DNA from: Clostridiales bacterium
GTDB taxonomy: Bacteria > Bacillota > Clostridia > Christensenellales > Aristaeellaceae
Length of the DNA: 49,054 nucleotides
Reading direction: 5' to 3'
Assembly: GCA_004556545.1 (NCBI GenBank)
Contig: SFGO01000025.1
Coordinates: forward strand, 1-49,054
Within the stretch, counting starts at the first letter, position 1. The number at the start of each line of letters is the position of its first letter. A model generated the notes under the pieces. The model was not told where the DNA came from and searched no databases. It saw only the letters and a list, made by a program, of their open reading frames with translations. Positions 41,997-48,949 of the stretch are shown here, in pieces. The position numbers and the translations under genes are program-made.

Positions 41997-43175
41997 ATGA
42001 AGAATGCAAAACAATGGTTATCGGTGATTCTTTCCATAGTGGTGGTGTTCACAATGGCGCTCACCCCTGCTATGGCAGCTGGCACTGATAACGGCAGTGC
42101 GGCTACGATCACCGTTGAGACTGTACAAAAAGAAGTTAAGGCGGGCGACGAAGTTACACTGAATGTTTCCATTGCGGATAATCCGGGGTTTGCGGCTTTT
42201 GACTTTACCGTCAAGTATGACAGAGATAAACTGGAGCTGACAAAAGCTGAAAAGGGAAATATTGAGGGCAACTTTACCGGTAATAAAGATACGGGAAAGG
42301 TGAATCTCTATGTTGATGCTAACGCAGGGGAGCATACGGACGATGGTGTTCTGTTTACCTTGACATTCAATGTAAAAGCAGATTGCGCAGATGGTGCGCA
42401 GGTAACGCTTGAGACGACCACCTTTAAGAATGCGCAGAATGTTAAGCTCAACCCGACCATTGTGGCTGGCGGTATCAATGTGACCACCGGCGGCGGCACC
42501 ACTGGCGGCGGCACTACTGGCGGCGGCACCACTGGCGGCGGCACTACTGGCGGCGGCACTACTGGCGGCGGTACCACCGGCGGCGGCACCACCGGCGGCG
42601 GCACCACCGGCGGCGGCACCACCGGCGGCGGCACTACTGGCGGCGGTACCACCGGCGGCGGCACCACTGGCGGCAGCACTACCGGCGGCAGCACCACTGG
42701 TGGCGGCACCACTGGTGGCGGTAGCACTGCGGATTACAAGATCATCGAGGGTGCCAACGGCTCTTGGACGCAGAACAGCGACGGCACCCTGACCGTCCGT
42801 GCAAACGGCGAATTCAGCAAGTTTACCGGCGTGAAGGTGGACGGGAAACTCATTGACATTAAAAATTATACGGCGAAATCTGGCTCGACGATTGTTACGC
42901 TGAGCAAGGATTATCTTGCAACGCTGCCTGTTGGCAATCACAGCCTTACCGTTGTATTTAATGACGGCGAGTGCAGCACCAATTTCACGGTTAAGGCTGC
43001 AAGTGGTAGTAATCCCGGCACAAATCCCGGCACAGCTGTAACCCCCGGCAATACCACCAACAATCCGCAAACTGGTGATCACAGTGGCATTGTTTTGGCT
43101 GTTGTGGCATTGTTCGTCAGTGGAGGCGCTCTGACTGTGCTTGGCGTTGCAAAGAAAAAGGTTGGCAAGTGCTAA
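41997..43175 (+). CDS. Cohesin-domain surface protein with wall-anchor tail
   Basis: A 392-residue surface protein. Signal peptide (WLSVILSIVVVFTMALTPAMA), cohesin domain (about 36-160; TVQKEVKAGDEVTLNVSIAD, FDFTVKYDRDKLELT, DGVLFTLTFNVK), a linker of 16 TTGGG/TTGGS repeats, an X2-like beta domain (about 247-330; YKIIEGANGSW, LSKDYLATLPVGNHSLTVVF), then NPQTGD, a membrane helix and KKK. NPQTGD resembles sortase motifs of the NPxTG/LPxTG kind, so covalent wall attachment is likely. It should display the dockerin protein on the surface as a one-site scaffoldin. AAAGGAAC lies upstream of the ATG. Confidence 0.88.
   Translation: MKNAKQWLSVILSIVVVFTMALTPAMAAGTDNGSAATITVETVQKEVKAGDEVTLNVSIADNPGFAAFDFTVKYDRDKLELTKAEKGNIEGNFTGNKDTGKVNLYVDANAGEHTDDGVLFTLTFNVKADCADGAQVTLETTTFKNAQNVKLNPTIVAGGINVTTGGGTTGGGTTGGGTTGGGTTGGGTTGGGTTGGGTTGGGTTGGGTTGGGTTGGGTTGGGTTGGSTTGGSTTGGGTTGGGSTADYKIIEGANGSWTQNSDGTLTVRANGEFSKFTGVKVDGKLIDIKNYTAKSGSTIVTLSKDYLATLPVGNHSLTVVFNDGECSTNFTVKAASGSNPGTNPGTAVTPGNTTNNPQTGDHSGIVLAVVALFVSGGALTVLGVAKKKVGKC
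42483..42722 (+). repeat. 16 tandem 15-bp units coding the TTGGG linker
   Basis: Units of ACC/ACT ACC/ACT GGC GGC GGC, with two Ser variants near the end. Near-perfect units imply length variation by slippage. The opposite strand is open in places only because of the repeat. Confidence 0.95.
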
Positions 43176-43198
43176 GAACTTTGAAATGAGTTTTTGAA

Positions 43199-43234
43199 AA
43201 GCGGGCAGTGATGGGAAACCATCACTGCCCGCTT
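43199..43234. terminator. Terminator of the cohesin gene
   Basis: A perfect 16-base stem AAGCGGGCAGTGATGG around GAAA, with A-rich and CTT-rich flanks; usable by both converging genes. Confidence 0.8.
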
Positions 43235-43289
43235 CCTGCTTTAGTTTTCTGCTTTATAAGGTGTGCTGAAATGCTGGTATGCGCATTTC

Positions 43290-44462
43290 TCAACCCATAC
43301 GAACTGCATACCTCGTTCGGCTCCCGTACTGTGCCGAGCGAAGCAGCCCCAGCCGCTCAAATTTCAGCACAAAGCTGCGGATCGTTGCATAGGCGGCGTT
43401 CCCAAAATCTTTCTCCAACTGCTTGGTGGAGAACTCCGCCTCTCCATAGGCCGAGAGTACAAATTCCCACAGCGCCTTTTCCTTCTCTGTGACCTGCCCC
43501 TGGGACAGCGCAGCTTGGAATGCGGCGGTCGTCTGAGTGGCCGGAAGCGCACCGTTCAGCTTGTGGTATACATTTTCAATAAAGTAGACCAGGAACGGGG
43601 TCGCATCCAAAACGCCGCTGATGCGGGCGTTTTCCTCCACCAGCGTATAGGCGTCATAGTATCCCTTGCGACTTTTGTTGATATACTCGGAGAGCGGCAC
43701 AAACAGCGCAGAGGAATACCCCTGCTGCGCCAAGTACCACAGATGAACCAATCGTGCCATTCTGCCATTGCCGTCGAAATAAGGATGCAGGTACGCTATA
43801 TAGAAGTGGATCAGCGCCGCTTTCAGCAGATCGTTGATCTCCGAGTCTTCGTGGATAAAAGCGACCAACTCCGCCATATATGCTGGCAGCTCCTGCCAGG
43901 GCAGACCAGCATGCTCCACCTTTGTGCCGACAACATATACACTATCGTGCCGGTAGAACTGGCCGGGAAGCAAACGGTCTTCCTCAGGGAGATAGGCCCC
44001 GATTGCCATTTCATAGAGCCGATGGATCGAAGCTTCAGTGATTTGGTTCCCCAAATCACTGATGAACTCCAACCCCTTTTTCATGCCGAAAATGCGGCTC
44101 TCATTTTCGTCAGCCGGGGCAAGACCGGAGAGGATCTTGCGCACGCTGTCACGGGTAAAGTCGACTTGCTCAATGGTAAAGGTGGAAACGATCTCCTCTT
44201 CCATGGCTTTGACACCATAAAGCTGCATGCTGTTTTGCGGCGTCAGAAGCACCTTGGCCGCAGAGAGATGCACCTGCGCAATGCTGGGCAGATAAACAAC
44301 ATCCTGCCCGGAAAAATCCTTGAGTGGCAGGGAATGGTAGAAGCCGTTTTCCAGTAGTCCCACAAATTCCCCGATGTCAGCTTGCGGGAATTTATAGCCG
44401 AGTTTTTTCAAATCCAGTACACTTTTGTCAGACAGCATCTTGGTAAATAGAGCAGCCTCCAT
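43290..44462 (-). CDS. Fic-family protein with C-terminal winged helix
   Basis: A 390-residue Fic protein. An N-terminal helical domain (DUF4172-like) precedes the Fic core, where HPYFDGNGRMAR carries the catalytic histidine and the GNGR anion hole. A C-terminal winged-helix part follows (KALWEFVLSAYGEAEFSTKQLEKDFG ... TIRSFVLKFERLGLL). Proteins of this build AMPylate targets and sometimes regulate their own promoters. I cannot clearly find the inhibitory [S/T]xxxE[G/N] helix. ATG 44462 follows AAAGAGGTG; a GTG further upstream is a weaker option. It is the rightmost gene of the island, mirroring the first Fic gene at the left end. Confidence 0.85.
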   Translation of the reverse strand: MEAALFTKMLSDKSVLDLKKLGYKFPQADIGEFVGLLENGFYHSLPLKDFSGQDVVYLPSIAQVHLSAAKVLLTPQNSMQLYGVKAMEEEIVSTFTIEQVDFTRDSVRKILSGLAPADENESRIFGMKKGLEFISDLGNQITEASIHRLYEMAIGAYLPEEDRLLPGQFYRHDSVYVVGTKVEHAGLPWQELPAYMAELVAFIHEDSEINDLLKAALIHFYIAYLHPYFDGNGRMARLVHLWYLAQQGYSSALFVPLSEYINKSRKGYYDAYTLVEENARISGVLDATPFLVYFIENVYHKLNGALPATQTTAAFQAALSQGQVTEKEKALWEFVLSAYGEAEFSTKQLEKDFGNAAYATIRSFVLKFERLGLLRSAQYGSRTRYAVRMG

Positions 44463-44491
44463 GAAACTCACCTCTTTCACTGATTACAATT

Positions 44492-44536
44492 AGTATCAAT
44501 AAGTATCAGTATACCGGAGTATCCCCCAAATTGCAA
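44492..44536 (-). promoter_or_regulatory. Promoter and operator-like repeats of the right fic gene
   Basis: Minus-strand TTGCAA (44536-44531) and TATACT (44513-44508), 17-base spacer. Two AGTATCA units (44492-44498, 44502-44508) repeat at a 10-bp phase and touch the -10, a good layout for an autoregulator site. Confidence 0.75.
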
Positions 44537-44580
44537 GAGAAAATACAAATTTTGAATAGCTACCCTTACCCACAACCACC

Positions 44581-44680
44581 GGTCGCCGGTTCGAATCCGG
44601 CCACAAGCTCCAGACTCCTCGCGGATGACGCGAGGAGTTTTTCTATGTGCAAGAGCAGCGACAAACGATATACACTTCCC
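44581..44680 (+). repeat. Right copy of the island-flanking direct repeat
   Basis: Identical to 17292-17391: tRNA-Thr 3' half from GGTCGC through CCA, terminator (44614-44642), and the first bases of an antitoxin-like remnant. The tRNA 5' half is absent, so no functional tRNA arises here. Confidence 0.92.
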
Positions 44681-44781
44681 AGGTGACGCCCCAGATGCGG
44701 GAGCAGTGCCAGCGTGTGCTGCGGGGCGAGGTGACCACGGCGGACCTGCTGCGTCAGGTGCTTGGCGAGGCGATAAAGTGA
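44647..44781 (+). pseudogene. Fused antitoxin-Fic scar
   Basis: A 44-codon frame joining the antitoxin-like part (VTPQMREQCQRVLRGEVTTA) directly to the last residues of Fic (DLLRQVLGEAIK). The join is at GACCTGCTGCG, which occurs in both the antitoxin remnant (17436) and the 3' end of fic (18031). A recombination between those two repeats would delete about 595 bp and give exactly this product. It is not expected to be functional. Confidence 0.82.
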
Positions 44782-44825
44782 GTATAGCAAAGAGCCGGCA
44801 CAGGGAATTCCCTGCGCCGACTCTC

Positions 44826-44883
44826 CAGCCTGTCAAAGAACCCCAGCTTTCAGAAGCGAAAGCTGGGGTTCTTTGACAGGCTG
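44826..44883. repeat. Perfect 26-bp inverted repeat right of the island
   Basis: Arms 44826-44851 and 44858-44883 are exact complements around AGAAGC; the arm starts CAGCCTGTCAAAG. It begins at the point where similarity to the fic terminator stops, so it may be a small inserted palindromic element. Confidence 0.88.
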
Positions 44884-44888
44884 TGCAA

Positions 44889-44916
44889 AAAACAGCACCC
44901 GACAGGGTGCTGTTTT
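44889..44916. terminator. Strong hairpin with A/T flanks
   Basis: A perfect 12-base stem AAAACAGCACCC around GACA with TTTT in the right arm; it can end trmB transcription leftwards or shield the island border. Confidence 0.75.
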
Positions 44917-44938
44917 CGGACTGCCGAAAAAGTCTGTC

Positions 44939-44999
44939 ATTGCGCGCCAGTCCGCGCCGCGAAGCAAGTGCCCTTGGGGCACAGACTGGCGCGGCAATC
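44939..44999. repeat. REP-like palindromic repeat, GCCAGTC...GACTGGC
   Basis: ATTGCGCGCCAGTC at the left pairs with GACTGGCGCGGCAAT at the right. It is a typical short intergenic repeat; no gene is present. Confidence 0.6.
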
Positions 45000-45039
45000 C
45001 GTCCCATCTGCGGGCAGGTTGCCATACCCGTTTGTAGGC

Positions 45040-45726
45040 TCATTCGCTTATTCGCTGGGACAGCGCGGTGTCGTTCTCCGGCTCCGCCCAGTCCACCATG
45101 GTGGCCACGCAGCGGTTGATGCTCTTGCCCTCGCTGAAAAACTTCCGCTCGTAGTCGGTCATCACGCCCACGGCGCCGTCCGCGTGCAGGTCGCGCGTCA
45201 CCTCCGACAGCCGGAAGCCGAACTGCGGGATCTCCTCCAGCGACCACTCGAACAGCTTGTCGTTGTCCGTCTTGAAGTGGATGGCGCCGCCCTCGGCCAG
45301 CACCTGCCGGTATTTCTTCAGGAAGTTCCCGTGGGTCAGCCGCCGCTTCTTCTGGTTGCTCTTGGGCCACGGGTCGCAGAAGTTGATATACAGCCGGTCG
45401 ATCTCGCCCTCCGCGAACATGTCCGGCAGCAGCGCGGCATCGCCGTCCACGAACCACACGTTGTGTACACCGGCGTCCCGCGCCTTCTCCATGGCCACCA
45501 CCATGGCGTCCGGCACCTTTTCCACGGCGATGAGCAGCACGTCCGGCTCCGCCTCCGCGGTGCCCACCGTAAAGCCGCCCTTGCCGCAGCCCAGCTCCAC
45601 CCGCAGCTCCCGGGCGGCGGGCATCAGCTCCCGCCACCTTCCGCGCATGGAGAAGGGGTCTTTAATAAGGTACATACCGCAGGCTTCCATTCTGGGAGCC
45701 AGGTTTTTCTTTTTGCGCATCCGCAT
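45040..45726 (-). CDS. trmB: tRNA (guanine-N7)-methyltransferase
   Basis: A 228-residue SAM-dependent enzyme that methylates G46 in the variable loop of tRNA. Motifs: VELGCGKGGF (SAM-binding motif I), ALLPDMFAEGEIDRLYINF, the TrmB signature NFCDPWPKSNQKKRRL, and GAIHFKTDND. The length is normal. The third-codon ATG at 45726 lies 8 bases from GAGG; 45732 is a slightly longer option. It is monocistronic, points towards the island, and is chromosomal housekeeping DNA. Confidence 0.93.
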   Translation of the reverse strand: MRMRKKKNLAPRMEACGMYLIKDPFSMRGRWRELMPAARELRVELGCGKGGFTVGTAEAEPDVLLIAVEKVPDAMVVAMEKARDAGVHNVWFVDGDAALLPDMFAEGEIDRLYINFCDPWPKSNQKKRRLTHGNFLKKYRQVLAEGGAIHFKTDNDKLFEWSLEEIPQFGFRLSEVTRDLHADGAVGVMTDYERKFFSEGKSINRCVATMVDWAEPENDTALSQRISE

Positions 45727-45903
45727 ATTCATGTCCTCGCCATTTCACGATTTTCTCCCATCATACCCCATCTTGCGCCGGGATACAAGCACGTTTTTCC
45801 TCCGAACCCCGTGCCTGCCGCGTGTCCGCCCGAAAAAGTGCGCAAAATCCGGTGCCTACTTTTGTGAAAACCGCTAAAAAAGAAAAAACCGCATGGGTTG
45901 TAC

Positions 45904-45932
45904 TTGATAAATTTCTAACGGACTACTATAAT
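45904..45932 (+). promoter_or_regulatory. Promoter of the butyrate operon
   Basis: TTGATA (45904-45909) and a perfect TATAAT (45927-45932), 17-base spacer. The leader of about 120 bases has a GCCCGC/GCGGGC stem and an in-frame ATG at 45954 only 3 bases from GAGGAGG. Confidence 0.88.
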
Positions 45933-46058
45933 GTGATATGTATGAGGAGGAGTATGCCCGCCTGCGGTCTGCGCGGGCGCGTATACAGCCGCATACAGGG
46001 CGGTGCACCGCTTTGCGGCGCTGTGCCGATGGAAAGGAAACGTAAGGAGGAAGTTGAT

Positions 46059-46838
46059 ATGACCAACATTCTGCTGGAGAAGAAAGGCTATATCGCCGTG
46101 GCGACCATCAACCGTCCCAAGGCGCTGAACGCTCTCAATTCCGAAGTCCTGTCCGATCTGGACGAGCTGGTGGCCACCGTTAAGGCCGACGACGAGATCC
46201 GTGCGCTGGTCATCACCGGCAGCGGCGAGAAGGCATTTGTGGCCGGCGCCGACATCGGCGAGATGAGCACCCTGACCAAGGAGGGCGGCACCGCCTTCGG
46301 CAAGCACGGCAACGATGTGTTCCGCGCCATCGAGACGCTGCCCATCCCCACCATCGCCGCGGTGAACGGCTTCGCCCTGGGCGGCGGCTGCGAGCTGAGT
46401 ATGGCCTGCGATATCCGCATCTGCGCCGACACCGCTGTGTTCGGTCAGCCCGAGACGGGTCTGGGCATTACCCCCGGCTTCGGCGGCACCCAGCGTCTGG
46501 CGCGCCTGGTCAGCCCCGGCATGGCCAAGCAGCTGATCTACACCGCCAAGAACATCAAGGCGGACGAGGCGTACCGCATCGGTCTGGTGAACGCCGTTTA
46601 TCCTCTGGAGGAGCTGATGCCCGCTGCCGAGAAGCTGGCGGAGACCATCGCCAAGAACGCCCCCATCGCCGTTCGCGCCTGCAAGAAGGCCATCAACGAC
46701 GGCCTGCAGGTGGATATGGACAAGGCCATCGTCATCGAGGAGAAGCTGTTCGGCAGCTGCTTCCAGTCCGCCGACCAGATCGAGGGCATGTCCGCCTTCC
46801 TGGAGAAGCGCAAGCACGAGCCCTACCAGAACAAGTAA
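46059..46838 (+). CDS. crt: 3-hydroxybutyryl-CoA dehydratase (crotonase)
   Basis: A 259-residue crotonase that dehydrates 3-hydroxybutyryl-CoA to crotonyl-CoA in butyrate formation. The oxyanion-hole strands KAFVAGADIGEM and GFALGGGCELSMACD, and the catalytic glutamates in GCELS and FGQPETGLGITPGFGG, are present. ATG 46059 lies 8 bases after AAGGAGG and fits the usual N terminus. An in-frame ATG at 45954 would add 35 odd residues and has poor spacing. It is the first gene of the operon; thiolase is not in this window. Confidence 0.95.
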   Translation: MTNILLEKKGYIAVATINRPKALNALNSEVLSDLDELVATVKADDEIRALVITGSGEKAFVAGADIGEMSTLTKEGGTAFGKHGNDVFRAIETLPIPTIAAVNGFALGGGCELSMACDIRICADTAVFGQPETGLGITPGFGGTQRLARLVSPGMAKQLIYTAKNIKADEAYRIGLVNAVYPLEELMPAAEKLAETIAKNAPIAVRACKKAINDGLQVDMDKAIVIEEKLFGSCFQSADQIEGMSAFLEKRKHEPYQNK

Positions 46839-46839
46839 G

Positions 46840-46869
46840 TTAATTGACAGGCGCACGCCTGATAATTAA
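46840..46869. promoter_or_regulatory. 30-bp dyad between crt and hbd
   Basis: TTAATT and CAGGCG at the left mirror CGCCTG and AATTAA at the right, imperfect at two positions. It could be an mRNA stem that sets the crt/hbd ratio, or a protein site. Confidence 0.55.
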
Positions 46870-46905
46870 GCAATTCATGTAGAATTTTAAGTAGGAGGAA
46901 CAATC

Positions 46906-47742
46906 ATGAAAGTAGCAGTATTTGGCGCAGGCACTATGGGCAGCGGTATTGCCCAGGTTTTCGCAGCGAAGGGTCACACCGCCCTGATGTACGCTTCCAG
47001 CACCGCCAGCGCGCAGCGTCATAAGGACAAGCTGGCCGCCTCCCTGAACAAGAAGGTCGCCAAGGGCAAGATGACCCAGGAAGCCGCGGATGATATCATG
47101 AGCCGCATCCTGGTGGAGGAGTTCGAGGGTGCCGCCGATGCCGATCTGGTCATCGAGTGCGTGGCCGAGAACATGGCCGTCAAGAAGGAGCTGCTGGGCA
47201 AGCTGGACGCTCTGTGCAAGGATGAGACGATCTTCGCCTCCAACACCTCCTCTCTGTCCATCACCGAGATGGGTCAGGGTCTGAAGCATCACCTGATCGG
47301 TATGCACTTCTTCAACCCCGTGCCCGCCATGAAGCTGGTGGAAGTCATCGCCGGCGGCAACACCCCCGCCGACCTGGTGGACTATATCAAGAACCTGTCT
47401 GTGGAGATCGGCAAGACCCCCGTGGTCGTCAATGAGGCGCCCGGCTTCGTGGTCAACAAGATCCTGATCCCCTACTGCAACGAGGGCGTTTGCGTTCTGC
47501 AGGAAGGCGTTGCCTCTGCGGAAGATATCGATATTGCTATGCAGCTGGGCTGCAACCATCCCATGGGTCCCCTGCACCTGGGCGATCTGATCGGCTGGGA
47601 CGTGGTGCTGAACATTATGGACGTGCTGTTCAACGAGACTCACGATAGCAAGTATCGCGCAAACGTGCTGATCCGGAAGATGGTTCGTGCGGGCAAATTG
47701 GGTATTAAGTCCGGCGAAGGCTTCTTCAACTACAACAAGTAA
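46906..47742 (+). CDS. hbd: 3-hydroxybutyryl-CoA dehydrogenase
   Basis: A 278-residue NAD(P)-dependent enzyme reducing acetoacetyl-CoA to 3-hydroxybutyryl-CoA. The Rossmann motif GAGTMGSGIAQVFA opens the protein; SNTSSLSITEMGQ, the catalytic HFFNPVPAMKLVEV and the C-terminal domain PMGPLHLGDLIGWDV follow. The length is standard for the clostridial enzyme. TAGGAGG precedes the ATG. It lies between crt and bcd, as in other butyrate operons. Confidence 0.96.
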   Translation: MKVAVFGAGTMGSGIAQVFAAKGHTALMYASSTASAQRHKDKLAASLNKKVAKGKMTQEAADDIMSRILVEEFEGAADADLVIECVAENMAVKKELLGKLDALCKDETIFASNTSSLSITEMGQGLKHHLIGMHFFNPVPAMKLVEVIAGGNTPADLVDYIKNLSVEIGKTPVVVNEAPGFVVNKILIPYCNEGVCVLQEGVASAEDIDIAMQLGCNHPMGPLHLGDLIGWDVVLNIMDVLFNETHDSKYRANVLIRKMVRAGKLGIKSGEGFFNYNK

Positions 47743-47765
47743 AATCAGAAAAAGGAGAAAAGAGT

Positions 47766-48929
47766 ATGGATTTCCATCTGACGAAGGAACAGCTGCTCGT
47801 TCGCAAGATGTACCGCGATTTCGCGGAGAACGAGGTCAAGCCCCTGGCCGCCGAGATCGATGAGGAAGAGCGCTTCCCCATGGAGACCGTCGAGAAGATG
47901 GCCAAGCTGGGCATGATGGGCATTTACTTCCCCAAGCAGTATGGCGGCGCCGGCGCCGACGTGCTGTCCTACGCCATGTGCGTGGAAGAGCTGGCCAAGG
48001 TCTGCGGTACCACTGCCGTTATCGTTTCCGCCCACACCTCCCTGTGCGCCGCCCCTATCTTTGAGAACGGCACCGAGGAGCAGAAGATGAAGTATCTGCC
48101 CGACCTGTGCTCCGGCAAGAAGATCGGCGCCTTCGGCCTGACCGAGCCCGGCGCCGGTACCGACGCCCAGGGTCAGCAGACCACCGCCGTGCTGGACGAG
48201 TCCGGCGAGAACTACATCCTGAACGGCTCCAAGTGCTTCATCACCAACGGCAACGTGGCTGACACCTTCGTGGTCATCGCCGTTACCGGCAAGACCGTTG
48301 ATAAGCGCGGCCGCTCCATGAAGGAGATCTCCGCGTTCATCGTGGAGAAGGACGACAAGGGCTTCTCCCAGGGCAAGCACGAGAAGAAGATGGGTATTCG
48401 CGGCAGCTCTACCTGCGACCTGATCTTCGAGGACTGCGTGATCCCCAAGGATCGTATGCTGGGCAAGAAGGGCGAGGGCTTCAAGATCGCCATGAGGACG
48501 CTGGACGGCGGCCGTATCGGTATCGCTTCTCAGGCTCTGGGTCTGGGCGAGGGCGCCGTTGAGGAAGCCATCAAGTACACCAAGGAGCGCGTGCAGTTCG
48601 GCAAGCGTATCTCCCAGTTCCAGAACACCCAGTTCCAGCTGGCCGAGATGCACACCCGTATGCAGGCTGCTCAGTTCCTGGTCTATTCCGCTGCCATGAA
48701 GAAGCAGAACCACGAGCCTTACTCCATGGACGCTGCCATGGCCAAGCTGTTCGCTGCCGAGGCCGCTTCCGACGTGACCCGCCGCGCCGTTCAGCTGTTC
48801 GGTGGTTACGGCTACACCCGTGAGTATCCCGTGGAGCGCATGATGCGCGACGCGAAGATCACCGAGATCTACGAGGGTACCAGCGAAGTCCAGCGCATGG
48901 TCATCGCCAGCAATCTGGGCATTAAGTAA
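47766..48929 (+). CDS. bcd: Butyryl-CoA dehydrogenase
   Basis: A 387-residue FAD-dependent acyl-CoA dehydrogenase that reduces crotonyl-CoA to butyryl-CoA with electron-transferring flavoprotein, a step coupled to ferredoxin reduction in clostridia. Visible: LTEPGAGTDAQGQQT, the FAD region, GGYGYTREYPVERMMRD and the catalytic glutamate in EIYEGTSEVQRMVI. AAAGGAG precedes the ATG. All expected regions are intact; etfB follows 20 bases later. Confidence 0.96.
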   Translation: MDFHLTKEQLLVRKMYRDFAENEVKPLAAEIDEEERFPMETVEKMAKLGMMGIYFPKQYGGAGADVLSYAMCVEELAKVCGTTAVIVSAHTSLCAAPIFENGTEEQKMKYLPDLCSGKKIGAFGLTEPGAGTDAQGQQTTAVLDESGENYILNGSKCFITNGNVADTFVVIAVTGKTVDKRGRSMKEISAFIVEKDDKGFSQGKHEKKMGIRGSSTCDLIFEDCVIPKDRMLGKKGEGFKIAMRTLDGGRIGIASQALGLGEGAVEEAIKYTKERVQFGKRISQFQNTQFQLAEMHTRMQAAQFLVYSAAMKKQNHEPYSMDAAMAKLFAAEAASDVTRRAVQLFGGYGYTREYPVERMMRDAKITEIYEGTSEVQRMVIASNLGIK

Positions 48930-48949
48930 GGTAGGAGGTAAAAGGAAAA

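Larger units (their letters stand above)
17151..44586. mobile_element. Genomic island inserted in a tRNA-Thr gene (about 27.4 kb)
   Basis: The left limit is the GGTCGC at which the truncated tRNA-Thr stops (17151-17156). The right limit is the GGTCGC at which the orphan tRNA-Thr 3' half begins (44581-44586). Inside lie an intact tRNA-Thr copy, a Fic toxin, the TIR/SIR2/SPFH operon, a serine-recombinase module, a broken tyrosine integrase, a cohesin-dockerin pair and a second Fic gene. Mosaic base composition and nested recombinases suggest stepwise assembly. Which enzyme inserted it is unresolved because the tyrosine integrase is central and frameshifted. Confidence 0.7.

Noticed and set aside
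42483..42722. A CRISPR-like array
   Set aside because: The units are contiguous 15-bp coding repeats without spacers.
42308..42727. A proline/valine-rich minus-strand frame opposite the linker repeats
   Set aside because: It is produced by the 15-bp repeat itself; the plus strand encodes the TTGGG linker of a clear cohesin protein.
44477..45637. A long minus-strand frame across the right island border and trmB
   Set aside because: It covers repeats, a tRNA fragment and the trmB gene in a wrong frame, and is rich in Arg, Gly and Ala without any domain.
45954..46058. A longer crt with 35 extra N-terminal residues
   Set aside because: The upstream ATG is only 3 bases from GAGGAGG and the added residues do not match crotonases; the 46059 start is ideal.
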